From the NCBI GenBank assembly GCA_019915015.1, contig JAHBBC010000024.1, positions 186,001-250,000 on the forward strand: a DNA stretch of 64,000 nucleotides, in the 5' to 3' direction. The position numbers were made by a program, and so were the translations under genes. Shown here one piece after another: positions 1-9,423 of this stretch (position 1 is its first letter; each line of letters starts with the position of its first letter). The notes beneath the pieces are model-generated. The model ran no database searches. It was given only the letters and a program-made list of their open reading frames with translations, and was not told the DNA's origin. Origin of the DNA: Auriscalpium vulgare. Taxonomy: Eukaryota > Basidiomycota > Agaricomycetes > Russulales > Auriscalpiaceae.

Positions 1-1396
1 TGTCTTCTGTTCAGCTTGTGTGCCTTCTTGAAATACGTCAGATTCTTGTGGTCTGTGCGTATCGTCACCGTGTGTTGTGCGTCTCGGAGATGATGTCTCC
101 ATGTCTCGAGGGCTCGCATCACCGCCAGGAGTTCACGATCATAGATGTCGTAGTTCCGTTCTTCTGGCGAGAAAGAGTGCGAGTCGAATGCGCATGGATG
201 GAGTCGTCCCTGGTCATCCTTCTGTTGTAGTACCGCTCCGGAGGCAAAGCCTGACCCGTCCGTGTCCACAATAAAGGGCTTCGTTTGATCTGCCTGTACC
301 AGGATTGGGGCTGTGGTAAAGCGTCGTTTGAGGTTATTAAACGCGCGTTCGCAGTCCGTGGTCCAAACGAATTCATGTCCCTTTTTTGTGAGGTCATTCA
401 GTGGCCTTGATATGCGTCCGAAGTCCTGGATAAACCGGCGGTAGAAGTTGGCGAAACCAAGGAATCCACGGACTTGCTTCACCGTGGTTGGTCGAGCCCA
501 TTCTTCAATACCGCGGATCTTGATGGGGTCCATGCGCGTATGTCCGTTTCCGATAATCATCCCGAGGTAATCGATTTCGTCTTGCTCGAAAGCGCACTTC
601 TCCGGCTTCAGGAAGAGGTCATTATCCTGAAGTCGTTGGAGAACTTGTGTCACCAGTCGTCGATGCTCTTCGAGATCCTTTGTTGCAATAAGGATATCGT
701 CCATGTATATGATGACCTTTCCTGTGGCAAGCAGGTCTTTGAACAGCTCGTTCATCATTGTTTGGAAGGTTGCTGGCGAATTCGTGAGCCCAAAGAACAT
801 AACCAAGGGTTCGAATAGTCCCTGGTTTGTTTTGAATGCGGCCTTCCATTCGTCGCCTTCCTTGATCCGAATATTGTTGTACCCCCACCGTACGTCGAAC
901 TTCGTGAAGATCTTGGCATCCTTGATGCGGTCGATAAGTTCGGGAATCAGGGGAAGGGGGTAGTGATTCTTGATCGTTTTGTCGTTGAGCTGTCTGTAGT
1001 CTTGTACCGGACGGAGTTTGCCATCTTTCTTTTTTACGAAGAAGAAAGGGGATGCGTATGGTGAATTTGACGGACGAATGTATCCCTTCTTGACGTGTTC
1101 TTCAAGCATTTTGTTCAATGCTTCTTGTTCTATTGCCGTCAAGGGATACACCTTGCAGTCCATCGTCTTCGGAGCGTCGTCTTTTAGTTCTATTCCGTGA
1201 TCCCAAGGTCGTTCTGCGGGGAATCGTTGTGCCTCTTCCTCTGAGAACACCTTGTGGAATGGTCGATACTGCTCCGGTACCATTTCTTCGAATGTCTTGG
1301 CCGTCTTGTCCGCTGCTTGTTCCGCCATCTGTTGCGCCGGGTTGTCCGTCTGAGGGTCTCTTCTGGGCATTCTGTCCCTCCGTACCCTGGGTTCCA
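1..1396 (-). CDS. pol: reverse transcriptase and RNase H, partial
   Basis: In one open frame the segment encodes a Ty3-type RT and RNase H. Visible motifs in order are SPFFFVKKKDGKLRPVQDYR (fingers), FGLTNSPATFQ, the catalytic YMDD box within VIIYMDDILIAT (complement of about 687-725), FLGFANFYRRFI, and the RNase H acidic residues in VDTDGSG, YDRELLA and RTDHKNL. The frame is open to position 1, where the product is cut by the window edge, so integrase lies outside. This frame differs from the upstream protease frame, with the shift near 1385-1400. It would act in cytoplasmic virus-like particles, copying element RNA to DNA. Confidence 0.93.
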
Positions 1397-1972
1397 GTAG
1401 ATTTCGTCGTCATCTTCGACATCGATTGTGTCGAGTCCTTGTTCGGCGAAATATCCTCGCAGGAATTCTTCCGCTCCTTGTTCTGTCTGCGCCTTTGTCT
1501 CCATTCGGTGTACAAAGGCTTCCTTCATCCGTTGGATGCGCTGTCGTCGTCCAGCCTTCTTTTCGATCATCTTGATCGCAATAGACCGCCAGTTGGAGGT
1601 CTTCATCTGGCAAATCGGCGGGCATCGCTCGAATTGCATTGTTCCTTGGTTCCAGTTGATGTGTGGGTTGTTCTTCTGCAACCATGGAAGACCAAGGATA
1701 ATGTTTTCTTGCCCGAGTTCCGTGACCAGGAATCGTGCTCGTCCTTGATGTTCATCCATGGAGTAGTCCATCTCGACGTACTTCGTGACTACGCCCATCT
1801 TGTTGGGTGTTCCATCCGCATTTCTGACCGTGATGGGTCGCGGAAGTTCTTGAGCAGGGATCTTATAGCGGTCTACCAGCTTCTGATGCAAGAAGTTTGC
1901 GGTAGCACCACTATCGATCAACGCTGCTATCTCGGCTCTTTGTTCGCTCTGTAGTTGAATAGAAAAACGCAT
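1190..1972 (-). CDS. pol N-terminal segment: retropepsin-type aspartic protease
   Basis: The open frame carries a retroviral-type aspartic protease with the active-site motif ALIDSGATANF about 20 residues from the listed methionine, followed by a flap-and-hydrophobic region ending near ILGLPWLQK. It should cleave the Gag and Pol polyproteins. The frame is open upstream of this ATG and overlaps the end of gag in the -1 frame, so translation may begin by frameshifting at a TTTT run just before the gag stop. After about 1400 the frame no longer matches Pol: the true linker to RT, with VPEQYRPFHKVF, is in another frame. The end given here is the end of the open frame, not of the real product. Confidence 0.85.
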   Translation of the reverse strand: MRFSIQLQSEQRAEIAALIDSGATANFLHQKLVDRYKIPAQELPRPITVRNADGTPNKMGVVTKYVEMDYSMDEHQGRARFLVTELGQENIILGLPWLQKNNPHINWNQGTMQFERCPPICQMKTSNWRSIAIKMIEKKAGRRQRIQRMKEAFVHRMETKAQTEQGAEEFLRGYFAEQGLDTIDVEDDDEIYWNPGYGGTECPEETLRRTTRRNRWRNKQRTRRPRHSKKWYRSSIDHSTRCSQRKRHNDSPQNDLGITE

Positions 1973-2046
1973 GGAATTTGACTGATTTCCGCGTACAAAT
2001 ACAGAGCGATGGAATATGGCCCTCGTCCAAGCCGTCAGGTTTGGGC

Positions 2047-3753
2047 CTAAGCAAAATCCTGTTTCATGGATTCTTCGTAGAACTCTTCTTGTTCTTCGTC
2101 CTTCATGTTGTTGAACATTGCTACAAGGGTTCGGACGTCTAGCTTCGCGTCGTCGGACGATGTAGCGTATGTCGGGGGTTTCTCTTCCTTGTCCTTGTCT
2201 TTGGCTTCCTCCGTTTTGGCTTCTCTAGCCTTCTGGAATCGGCTGCGCCAATTGGTGGATGCCGAGGACGTCTTTTCCTTCTGCTTCCCTTTGTCGTTCG
2301 TTGCTTCAGGGCACTTTCCGATCAGGTGGCCCTTCTGCTTGCATTGGAAGCAACGTCCTTCGGCCATGAGCTTCTTCCTTTCGTCGGGGCTAAGGAAAAC
2401 TCGTCGATTGTATGCCGAGGGAACGTTGTCGGGGGATGTGTCCATGGCGTCGGGATCGCGTTTCTTTCGATAGTCGTTCGAGCTTGAGTTGCTCTTCTTG
2501 TTCTGCCCTCCTTTGGGGTAGTGTCCTTCCTTCTTGTAGAAGGTCTCGCGGTCCATGTTTTCGGCCTCTAGGGCACAATGGAACCATCCTGTCTCCGGGA
2601 TCTCCGTACCTCGCGCATCTTTGGATAGGCCTAGTGTCTCTGGCATCTTCTTCTCTCGGCTGAGCACCGATCGATAAAGCGCGTGGTTCAGACCGCGCTT
2701 GAAGAATTCCAGGGTGGACATGGAATCGGTTAGGCCTGCCATGCGTTGGAGTCCTTTGAAGGTCGTGATATAGGTGTCGACCTCCCAAGCGTTCTGCTTG
2801 AGTTCTTGGAGTTCGCGGAATGCGGTCTCCTTCGGCTTCTGCGCGCCTCTCTCTTGCTCCAATATTTCAAGGAGCTTCTCCGTCGATATCACCGCTGATG
2901 AGGTTCTGAGCACCGCTTCTTCCTGCATTGTCTCCTTCCAGTTGTCCATGTCTGCTCCGGTGAGGAGGGTGAAGAGTAAGCCGTTCCTCTTCTTGTCGTT
3001 ATCGTAGATGACATCGTTGATGGATGCGTAGATCATGAAGCTGTTCTTGAACGCTCTGAACTTGCTTCGAGCTCCATCATACTTGTCCGGCTTCTGTCCG
3101 ATCTCTTTGGTTGACATTGCGGCTGCTGGGTTCTGATAGAATGCGTGGGGTGCTGGGGGTGTAGGAGGTCTCGATGGTGGAAGCGGTGGTGTCGGTGGAC
3201 GGAGTGGGGATGATCGTTGAGGTGGAGAGGGATATGTCGATGGTGGTTCGATGGGTCTGTCTGATTTCACCGAAGGTGATGATTCGATTGGATCGTATAG
3301 ATCGCGGTATGCTTGATTAAAGCTTGGTTCCGGTGGTGGATACTGGGGTAGTTCCGACGGATCGACTTCAATATCCTGATGGGATAATTCTGGTGCGACT
3401 GCTTCCCCTTTCGACGTCCCTGCTTGGGTACCGAGGGTCTGCGCGACTTGTGATGAATCGTGTCCAGGGAGTTCTGGATGTTCTGGGTAATTGTAGGGGA
3501 ATGGCCTGTCCTGGTTCCCTATTCTGATCTTGAGAGTCTTTGGTGGATCTGGAGCGTCAGGGCTCTCGAATTGTTGCCACCCTTCTCCGAGGTTGTAGAA
3601 CCAACCAAGTCGAGTTGGTACGATTTTGAGTGTTCGGTTTTCGTCTCTCTCGAAGTAGTGTCCTAGGCGTTCGTCGTAGTTGATCCTTTCTGGGTATGAG
3701 TACCAATCTGAGAAGAATCGCTCTTCTCCTTTGATTTTCTTGAAGGTCGCCAC
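2047..3753 (-). CDS. gag polyprotein with CCHC zinc knuckle
   Basis: A 568-residue intact frame. The N-terminal half is proline-rich and low-complexity (PPTPPLPPSRPPTPPAP). The central part, from about residue 215 (DKYDGARSKFRAFKN), matches the helical capsid-like region of Ty3/Gypsy Gag, including WEVDTYITTFKGLQRMAG. A zinc knuckle CFQCKQKGHLIGKC (CX2CX4HX4C) lies near residue 470, followed by a charged KEKTSS/EEAKDKDKEE tail. Gag forms the particle shell and packages element RNA. The stop at 2047 is directly overlapped by the protease frame. No internal stops are seen, so gag is intact while pol is not. Confidence 0.93.
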   Translation of the reverse strand: MATFKKIKGEERFFSDWYSYPERINYDERLGHYFERDENRTLKIVPTRLGWFYNLGEGWQQFESPDAPDPPKTLKIRIGNQDRPFPYNYPEHPELPGHDSSQVAQTLGTQAGTSKGEAVAPELSHQDIEVDPSELPQYPPPEPSFNQAYRDLYDPIESSPSVKSDRPIEPPSTYPSPPQRSSPLRPPTPPLPPSRPPTPPAPHAFYQNPAAAMSTKEIGQKPDKYDGARSKFRAFKNSFMIYASINDVIYDNDKKRNGLLFTLLTGADMDNWKETMQEEAVLRTSSAVISTEKLLEILEQERGAQKPKETAFRELQELKQNAWEVDTYITTFKGLQRMAGLTDSMSTLEFFKRGLNHALYRSVLSREKKMPETLGLSKDARGTEIPETGWFHCALEAENMDRETFYKKEGHYPKGGQNKKSNSSSNDYRKKRDPDAMDTSPDNVPSAYNRRVFLSPDERKKLMAEGRCFQCKQKGHLIGKCPEATNDKGKQKEKTSSASTNWRSRFQKAREAKTEEAKDKDKEEKPPTYATSSDDAKLDVRTLVAMFNNMKDEEQEEFYEESMKQDFA

Positions 3754-3788
3754 TGCGTCGATGTAGACTTTGGGAGAGCCTATTCAGA

Positions 3789-4233
3789 TGTTACACTCTA
3801 GCCCGCACGCGAGATACGGGGAGAGGGTATCGGGGTCACGCACTAACAACGCCGCAAGGAGTTGTAGTGGTATCGATGCAAGTCTAGATCGACCTGTCTG
3901 AGGGCGAGGGTACAAGATGAGAGGAGGTAGCCCTGCGCCGTTCTAGCACACGCTTCAGAGTATCAGAGGGGATCAGATACAAATGAATAGGCTGAAGAGT
4001 CGTCGTATGTACATTGGGTTTATATAGTAGTAAAGGGAGTCTTCCGTATCAGCCAATCAGTACGTGTGGGATACAAGTCCAATAGCTGTTGGGATGCATG
4101 CAGGAGGCCTGCAGGCATATCAGTCATGGATCAGTCATCCATCAGTCACATGATAAAGTAAGGTGTTAGGGGATAAGAGAAAGAAAGTCATATGTCCGTG
4201 CCGTTACCAAGCGAGGCAGCGCGGCGTGTAACA
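3789..4233 (-). repeat. 5' LTR of the Gypsy element (445 bp)
   Basis: The segment is bounded by the inverted repeat TGTTACA (3789-3795) and TGTAACA (4227-4233), the expected TG...CA ends with 7-bp inverted termini. It sits immediately upstream of gag on the minus strand. Reading the minus strand, TATATAAA lies at about 4026-4019, a plausible core promoter. The partner LTR is outside the window, so LTR identity and insertion age cannot be estimated. Confidence 0.85.
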
Positions 4234-4365
4234 CCATCCGATAATCTTCCAATTCCTCAGACCAAGTGCACATGATATCAAAAGGGTTGGAAACCATTTA
4301 TTTCGTTACAGTAGTACATGGTACATGGCAGTAATATACGCTCAAAGGAATACACTAGCAGCTGG

Positions 4366-5935
4366 TTAACGGCGTCGGCGAGACGGCAGCGCGTGGTGGC
4401 GGACCCTGCCCTGGTCGCGCGCGTCTCTGAATGCGCTGCGTGCGGCGGTCAGAGTGGCGTAGCTGACATGGACCGCGCAGCTGACGTGTATGACCTGCTC
4501 TTCGGCCTCCGGCCTTCATTCTATGAGCGTGACGTCTCAGCTACCAGCGACTAATGGCTTACCAGCTGCGGTATATTCCAGGAGCACGGCCCACAAACAC
4601 AGCGTACCACGGCCCCTTGTGCAAAGGGTCTGCACAGCCTAGCGCGGGGTCGGGGTCGGCTGCGTTGTCGTCAGCAGCCGGGTGTGATCGACGCGGCTCC
4701 AGCACCCGTGCAGGTTGAGGCGCTGGCACTCCGCGGGAATGTTTGCAGCAGCAAGGAAGAGCTGCTGTCGCTGCAGACAAAGGTTTCAGCTGGGAAGAGA
4801 GCGGTTCAAAGCAGACGTACCTCAGCGGCGCAGGCGTCCCCCAGTGCAACCACTTTGCCCTGCCGAAGAGCCTCCCTGAATCTGTCAGCGGCCTCAAAGG
4901 CCGTCGCGAACTCGGCCCAGCGCGGGGCATCAAAGAAAGCAACCTGTTCAAGGGCTTCCTCCCTACAGTGCCAAGCGGCGTCAGCGTTAGGCAAAAGCTG
5001 GCGCTGCAACGTCGTACCGTGTGTAGAGCCCGGGAACGAAGCCGCGGAAGACGGCGCATCTCTTCGCCGCCGGCACGAGCTCGTATCCCTGCCTCTCCAG
5101 CAAAGCGTGTCTCTTTATCTCATGGTAAGTGAGATGCATGAGGGCGAGCAGTTCATTCAGTACGCACCTCCTCTGCAATACTCGAGCCTCGCACCACCAC
5201 GCGGCCCTTACGATACAACTCGCGCATCTTGTCGGCCAGAACCCAAACCGGCAGCTTCATGTAGAACGACGGGTTCAGCCCGATGACTTGTGCCTCCTTG
5301 GCCGGCCTGGATGATGCTCAAACGGGTGAGAGCTAGGCTTTCATGGATTGGCTCACAGATTGAAGTACATTCCAGGTATAAAGCCCTGGTAGACAGCGTA
5401 TCCAACGTCGTCAGAACCTCCTGTAGAGGATGGGCCACCTTGTGCACGGCCAGCGGCGTTTGCTGCTTGGCTGGTTGAAGGAGCCGCGCGTTGCGTCGAC
5501 GTCTCTGATGCCTGCTTCGATGACCCACCGGGTGCGCGCTGGGCCGTCGTGGTCGGCGCTGAAGCCTTGAAGGCCTTCACTGCGGTTCCCGGCACGCCCT
5601 GGGTACGTGCAGCCGCCTCATACCTGTCATTAAGTTGCATCAATCAGTCCAAGATCTCTGTAAGCAAATGCATGCGCACGCACCACGGACCGATCACCGT
5701 CGCTGTGCCTGCCCCGGACGCGATAGTTGTGGCCATTCCTCTGCGCAGGGCCCGAGGGATTTTTCGCCGGCTGAAGGTCTGCCCATGGTCAGCACGAGCG
5801 ATCCACACATGGTTGATTGCACTCACCAGACAGGTTGAGGGACGCGATAAGCTCCGAGAGGTCATCCTCCGGACTGATGGAGTTCTCGAGCTCAACATCC
5901 TCGAGGTCGAGGTCGATGACGCGGGGCGGAGGCAT
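4366..5935 (-). CDS. Protein with three RNase H1-N/viroplasmin-like domains, downstream of KDZ transposase
   Basis: I assembled this gene by eye from at least seven exons. The start at 5935 begins MPPPRVIDLDLEDVELENS and is followed by a donor GTGAGT at 5826. A Ser/Thr/Ala-rich linker leads to domain 1 (DDVGYAVYQGFIPGMY, continuing after an intron into LPAKEAQVIG...FYMKLP). Domain 2 is KRCAVFRGFVPGLYTR, then EEALEQVAFFDAP...EFATAFEAADRF. Domain 3 is GPWYAVFVGRAPGIYRSW, then PEAEEQVIHVSCAV...YATLTAARSAF, with a stop at 4366. Each repeats the pattern YAV-x-G-x-x-PGIY-x-x-W..EA..QV of the small fold named for caulimovirus viroplasmin and eukaryotic RNase H1, which binds RNA:DNA hybrids or dsRNA. 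No RNase H catalytic domain is visible. About 390-400 residues. The first intron boundaries are the least certain. Confidence 0.72.
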
Positions 5936-6060
5936 GGAGGTAGGAGGTCAAGGTTCAAGTCAACCAACTATCAGTATCACGTATAGATAGATCTCGTTGA
6001 TATCTTAGATCTGGATCTTGTTGACTTCCCGATACGTCTTGTGACCGCGCAAAATTAATT

Positions 6061-9000
6061 CTACTCTAGGGACAGCCTATGTACGACGTCTCCAAGCTGC
6101 AAAACCTCCTCGTTAACCTCCTCGTCGTCCTCAACCTCTGCGCCATCCTCGCCGTCGTCGTGCTCATCAGCTTCTCCAGCCACAGTGTAGCAACTGTCGG
6201 GCACCGGGCCGGTGTAGCCTTTAAGGGCGTACATCCGACCAAGAAGGCTGCGGTGAGCGTCGTTTACCTTACCACGCATCGCCCGAAGTTGATCGATGTG
6301 CGAAGACATAAGGGGGCTGTTAGCGTGAAGCTCGCTCGCCCGCCTTGCGAGTTCTTGATCCTCGGACTCAACCCATGCCTGCAGCCGGGCAGCCTCGACG
6401 TTGAGGCGGACGAGCTCCTCCTTGGCTCGAACGATCTTGAAGTACTTCATGCATGCTTCGCGATTCGCAGGTTTGACCACGGTTTATCCAGGACCTCGGA
6501 CCTGGATTCCTTCAGGAGATCGAAGTCAGCCACCCAGGTGTAGTCCGCAACCTCGGAGTATTGAAGGGTGGGGCGTGGGGGCTGCTGGAGAGGGGCGAGG
6601 CGGTTGTAGCGATTGAGCGCGGTTCGAACGGCGCCAGATCGACGAGTAATCGCGTGCGAAATATGCTTCCGCAGCTTATAGCCTGAGCAACAATCAGCCC
6701 CTTCTAGAGAGCTGGGGAAAGTGCTTACCTGTCCCCGAGATGTTGGCCTTTGCCAGCTCAAAAAGCCTTTGGACGATCAGCCCCTCAAGCTCATCCACCG
6801 CGCGAATGAACTTGCGATTTTCGATGTACTCTTGTACGGTCTTGAACTCAGGAGAGTCGGGCGTCCACCGATCTTCAATGGCAAGCCGGCGCTCCAGGTC
6901 GTCGGCGACGTTTTGCGCAAGGAGCAGCTTGCGATGGGCGCTCCGTCGTTCGAGTTCTTTTGCTTTCGCCGCGCCGGCCCGAATAGCGGCGGGGTCGAAT
7001 GCGTTTTGAAGGCTTGCAGGGGTGTGAGCAAGAAGTTGATGGTGGTGATACCGCCATATTTCTTCCTGCTTGAGCATGAGCGGCGCTGTTGAGCGGTGGA
7101 GATTAGATCAAAGACCTACTCAGCGGCCTCCAGATCAATGAGAGCCTCGACGTACGAGACCTTCTGCACGTCCTCCTCCGGCTCGTCTCGGAGATCCTTG
7201 AGGTACGCGGCCTCCTCTACAAGCCAGCGCTCGAAGTCCTGCCCGCCGAAGCCCGTCAGCCGCGTGAACGCATCGAGCTCGCGGGTGTACTCGGATATCA
7301 TGGCGAGAGCTTGCCGATAGTTATTGTACAGGAACCTGCCTGCGAGCGGTTGAGAGACGGCGATGTAGATGAAAGATTGGGCGTACTCAGCTCAGCGTAT
7401 CGATCTTCGTCCCATCGACGGAGGTGGAGGTCCAAGAATTGCAGCCAGTGGAAGTATGATGCGTGGCGAATCGTCCGCGCAACGCCGTTGAGACTGGAAA
7501 ATATGCGCTCACAAGTCTCTAGGTCTTCGATCCCCATCCCAAGCTGGTAAAGGATATGGAAAAGAAGCTGGCACCTCCGGTTATGCGCATAGCCGTGGAA
7601 CGCGTTGACGATGAGGTGCAGGCGTCGGGCGGCGGCTTCGGGGGCAAGGCTGGTTGACCGGACCGTCGAGTGCATGGAGCACCCGATGTCGTACCCAACG
7701 GCTTGATCGTCTCCGTACGTCTTCATAATGGCATCTAAAGACGCGAGGGCGTACTTCGCACTGATCAATAGGGCGTCAGCGTCACGCAGATCCAACAACA
7801 CGCTGCGACTCACAGCTCGCCGCTCCGGACCATCTCCGTCATAAACTCGACAATGCCATGGCGGCACGTTGTCAAGAATACCCCGGTCTGGTCAAACACC
7901 TCGGTCACCGATTTCCCCATCGACGTCGCGTTGGCGGCCTGCCAGCCGTCAGTGCACTTCGTCTTCGGCTGGTTCGTTGTCGGGAGGCCGTCCGAGTCGT
8001 CAGGCACTGGCGGCCCGGGCTCCGGGACGGCGCGCTGCTTCCCGGACACTTCATCTGCGAACACGTCGACCTGCGCGGGGGATAGGAAATAGTCGCTGTC
8101 GAAGTGCCGCAAGTCTGCACGGCCCGCGCCGCGCAGACGCTTTTGTGAGCTATTGCCGTCCATTGCATGTAGGCGGTCGGGGACGAGGGTTGGCTCATCA
8201 GGTTGCTAGACTGAAAAGTCAACATCAACCAGCGCATGCAAAGCAAACGTACCCACCTTAAACCCACAGCAAGGGCACCCAAATACAGCGCGCCAATTGG
8301 GCGCGTTTCGACCGAGGGCCTCGTCGGTGCGGTGCTGGAGGCGTGCACGCAGATCCAGGTAGACGTCAAACGTCCTTGAGAGCTTCTCTTGCAGCTTCGG
8401 GTAGTAAAGGAGCTGCAAAACGCGTTCAGTAAATCATAATACTATGGACCGGCTTTACGCACACCGTGGAACGCGCAGATGACTTTGGCAAACGCCTGGA
8501 TGCCGAAGGAAGGCTGCCGGCGTCGAAGCTGCCGGTAGAATTCAAGCAGGTCGAGGGAGAATGCGAGGGTGGGAGAAAGGCAGACGCCCCTAGCAGACCA
8601 GAGCGCACCAGTGAAATGTTGGGCTCTTCCTCAGGGCCTTGATCAATGAGCATCGCATCCGAATAACCTACAAGCAATCAGAGTCGAAGGGCGCACAGCG
8701 GGAAGTAGACCCACCGGATAAGCTGATCATCTGCACCGTGAAGGTGGTGCTGCTCGTATTCACGGGTTCGGGTTGCTCTGGGGTCTGCGCGCCAGCGCCG
8801 TACCTCCAGTGGAGGTACGCGTCCAGAAGCTGCGGCGCAATGGCAGACCATGCATGGTCGGCCAATTGTCGTCGTTCTAGGCGGTTTCTTCGATCCCTAC
8901 CGCGAACTTTGCCTCCATACAGCCTGTCTGGGCCATGAGACGTGTCGGTCCAAAGGGAAAACGAGAACACGCACCCGATTATTGCATGCATTCGAGCACG

Positions 9001-9423
9001 ATGCATGGCAATCTCTCCGCCGCTAAGACCCCTCGTCTCGATGGCGTCCTCGTCATCTTCATCCACCCAGAATTCCTGCGCATCGTCGGGGGCTCCTCTG
9101 GCAATGACTGGAGGTAGTCTTCGACGTCCTGAGGTATATGTCCTGCCTCAACACCTGCCTCTGCAAGAGCCTGGCGGATGTACGCAGTTACACCTACCAT
9201 TGATAGCTCAAAATCATTCCATCCAATGGGAGAAGACAGAGCACGTACGTGGCGCCTCACTCTTCCTGGCCTCTTGCTCTACAGCCCGTTCTTTCCCGAG
9301 GTCATACATGTTCTTCCGTTTCCCTAAGACCGATGGCCGATCGCCCTGGGAGAGTAGGTCTGCAGAAAACTCCTTGACTCGGCTAGATGTCGCCTTGAAG
9401 CGTTTGGGTTTCGACGAGGCCAT
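6061..9423 (-). CDS. KDZ (Kyakuja-Dileera-Zisupton) family transposase
   Basis: A multi-exon gene starting MASSKPKRFKATSSRVKEF and ending in an acidic tail (EVEDDEEVNEEVLQLGD). Family landmarks in order: SGLLG/LSPTLAFSLDLLEFYRQL, FGCPCCGFK, KCTDGWQAAN, FDQTGVFLTTCRHGIVEF and MVRSGELAKYAL across an intron, VGYDIGCSMHSTV, NAFHGYAHNRRCQLLFH, GIEDLETCERIFSSLN and ASYFHWLQFLDLHL. The expected acidic catalytic residues are plausibly those in TDGW, YDIGC and LETCE. The C-terminal half is a charged helical region. In agaricomycetes KDZ transposases mobilise DNA elements by a cut-and-paste mechanism. A 1-nt frame change around 8590 (between SGLLG and LSPTLAF) may mean this copy is inactive. No terminal inverted repeats were identified by eye. 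Confidence 0.85.

Larger units (their letters stand above)
1..4233 (-). mobile_element. Ty3/Gypsy LTR retrotransposon, 5' part only
   Basis: In minus-strand order the element reads LTR (4233-3789), gag (3753-2047), protease, then reverse transcriptase and RNase H up to the left window edge. Integrase and the second LTR are not in the window, so the target-site duplication cannot be checked. The order protease-RT-RNase H and the gag zinc knuckle are those of the Ty3/Gypsy superfamily. I did not recognise a primer-binding site complementary to a tRNA 3' end next to the LTR. The pol reading frame changes between protease and RT, so this copy is probably not autonomous. Confidence 0.93.

Noticed and set aside
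1118..1954. 278-codon plus-strand ORF over the Gypsy protease
   Set aside because: Antisense shadow of pol; its composition (Ser/Leu/Cys-rich) is an artefact of the opposite strand.
4318..4554. 78-codon plus-strand ORF next to the LTR
   Set aside because: It overlaps, antisense, the last exon of the viroplasmin-like gene and has no recognisable features.
5549..5986. 145-codon plus-strand ORF opposite the viroplasmin-like gene
   Set aside because: It runs antisense to exons with recognisable domain motifs and shows no family of its own; it is a shadow frame.
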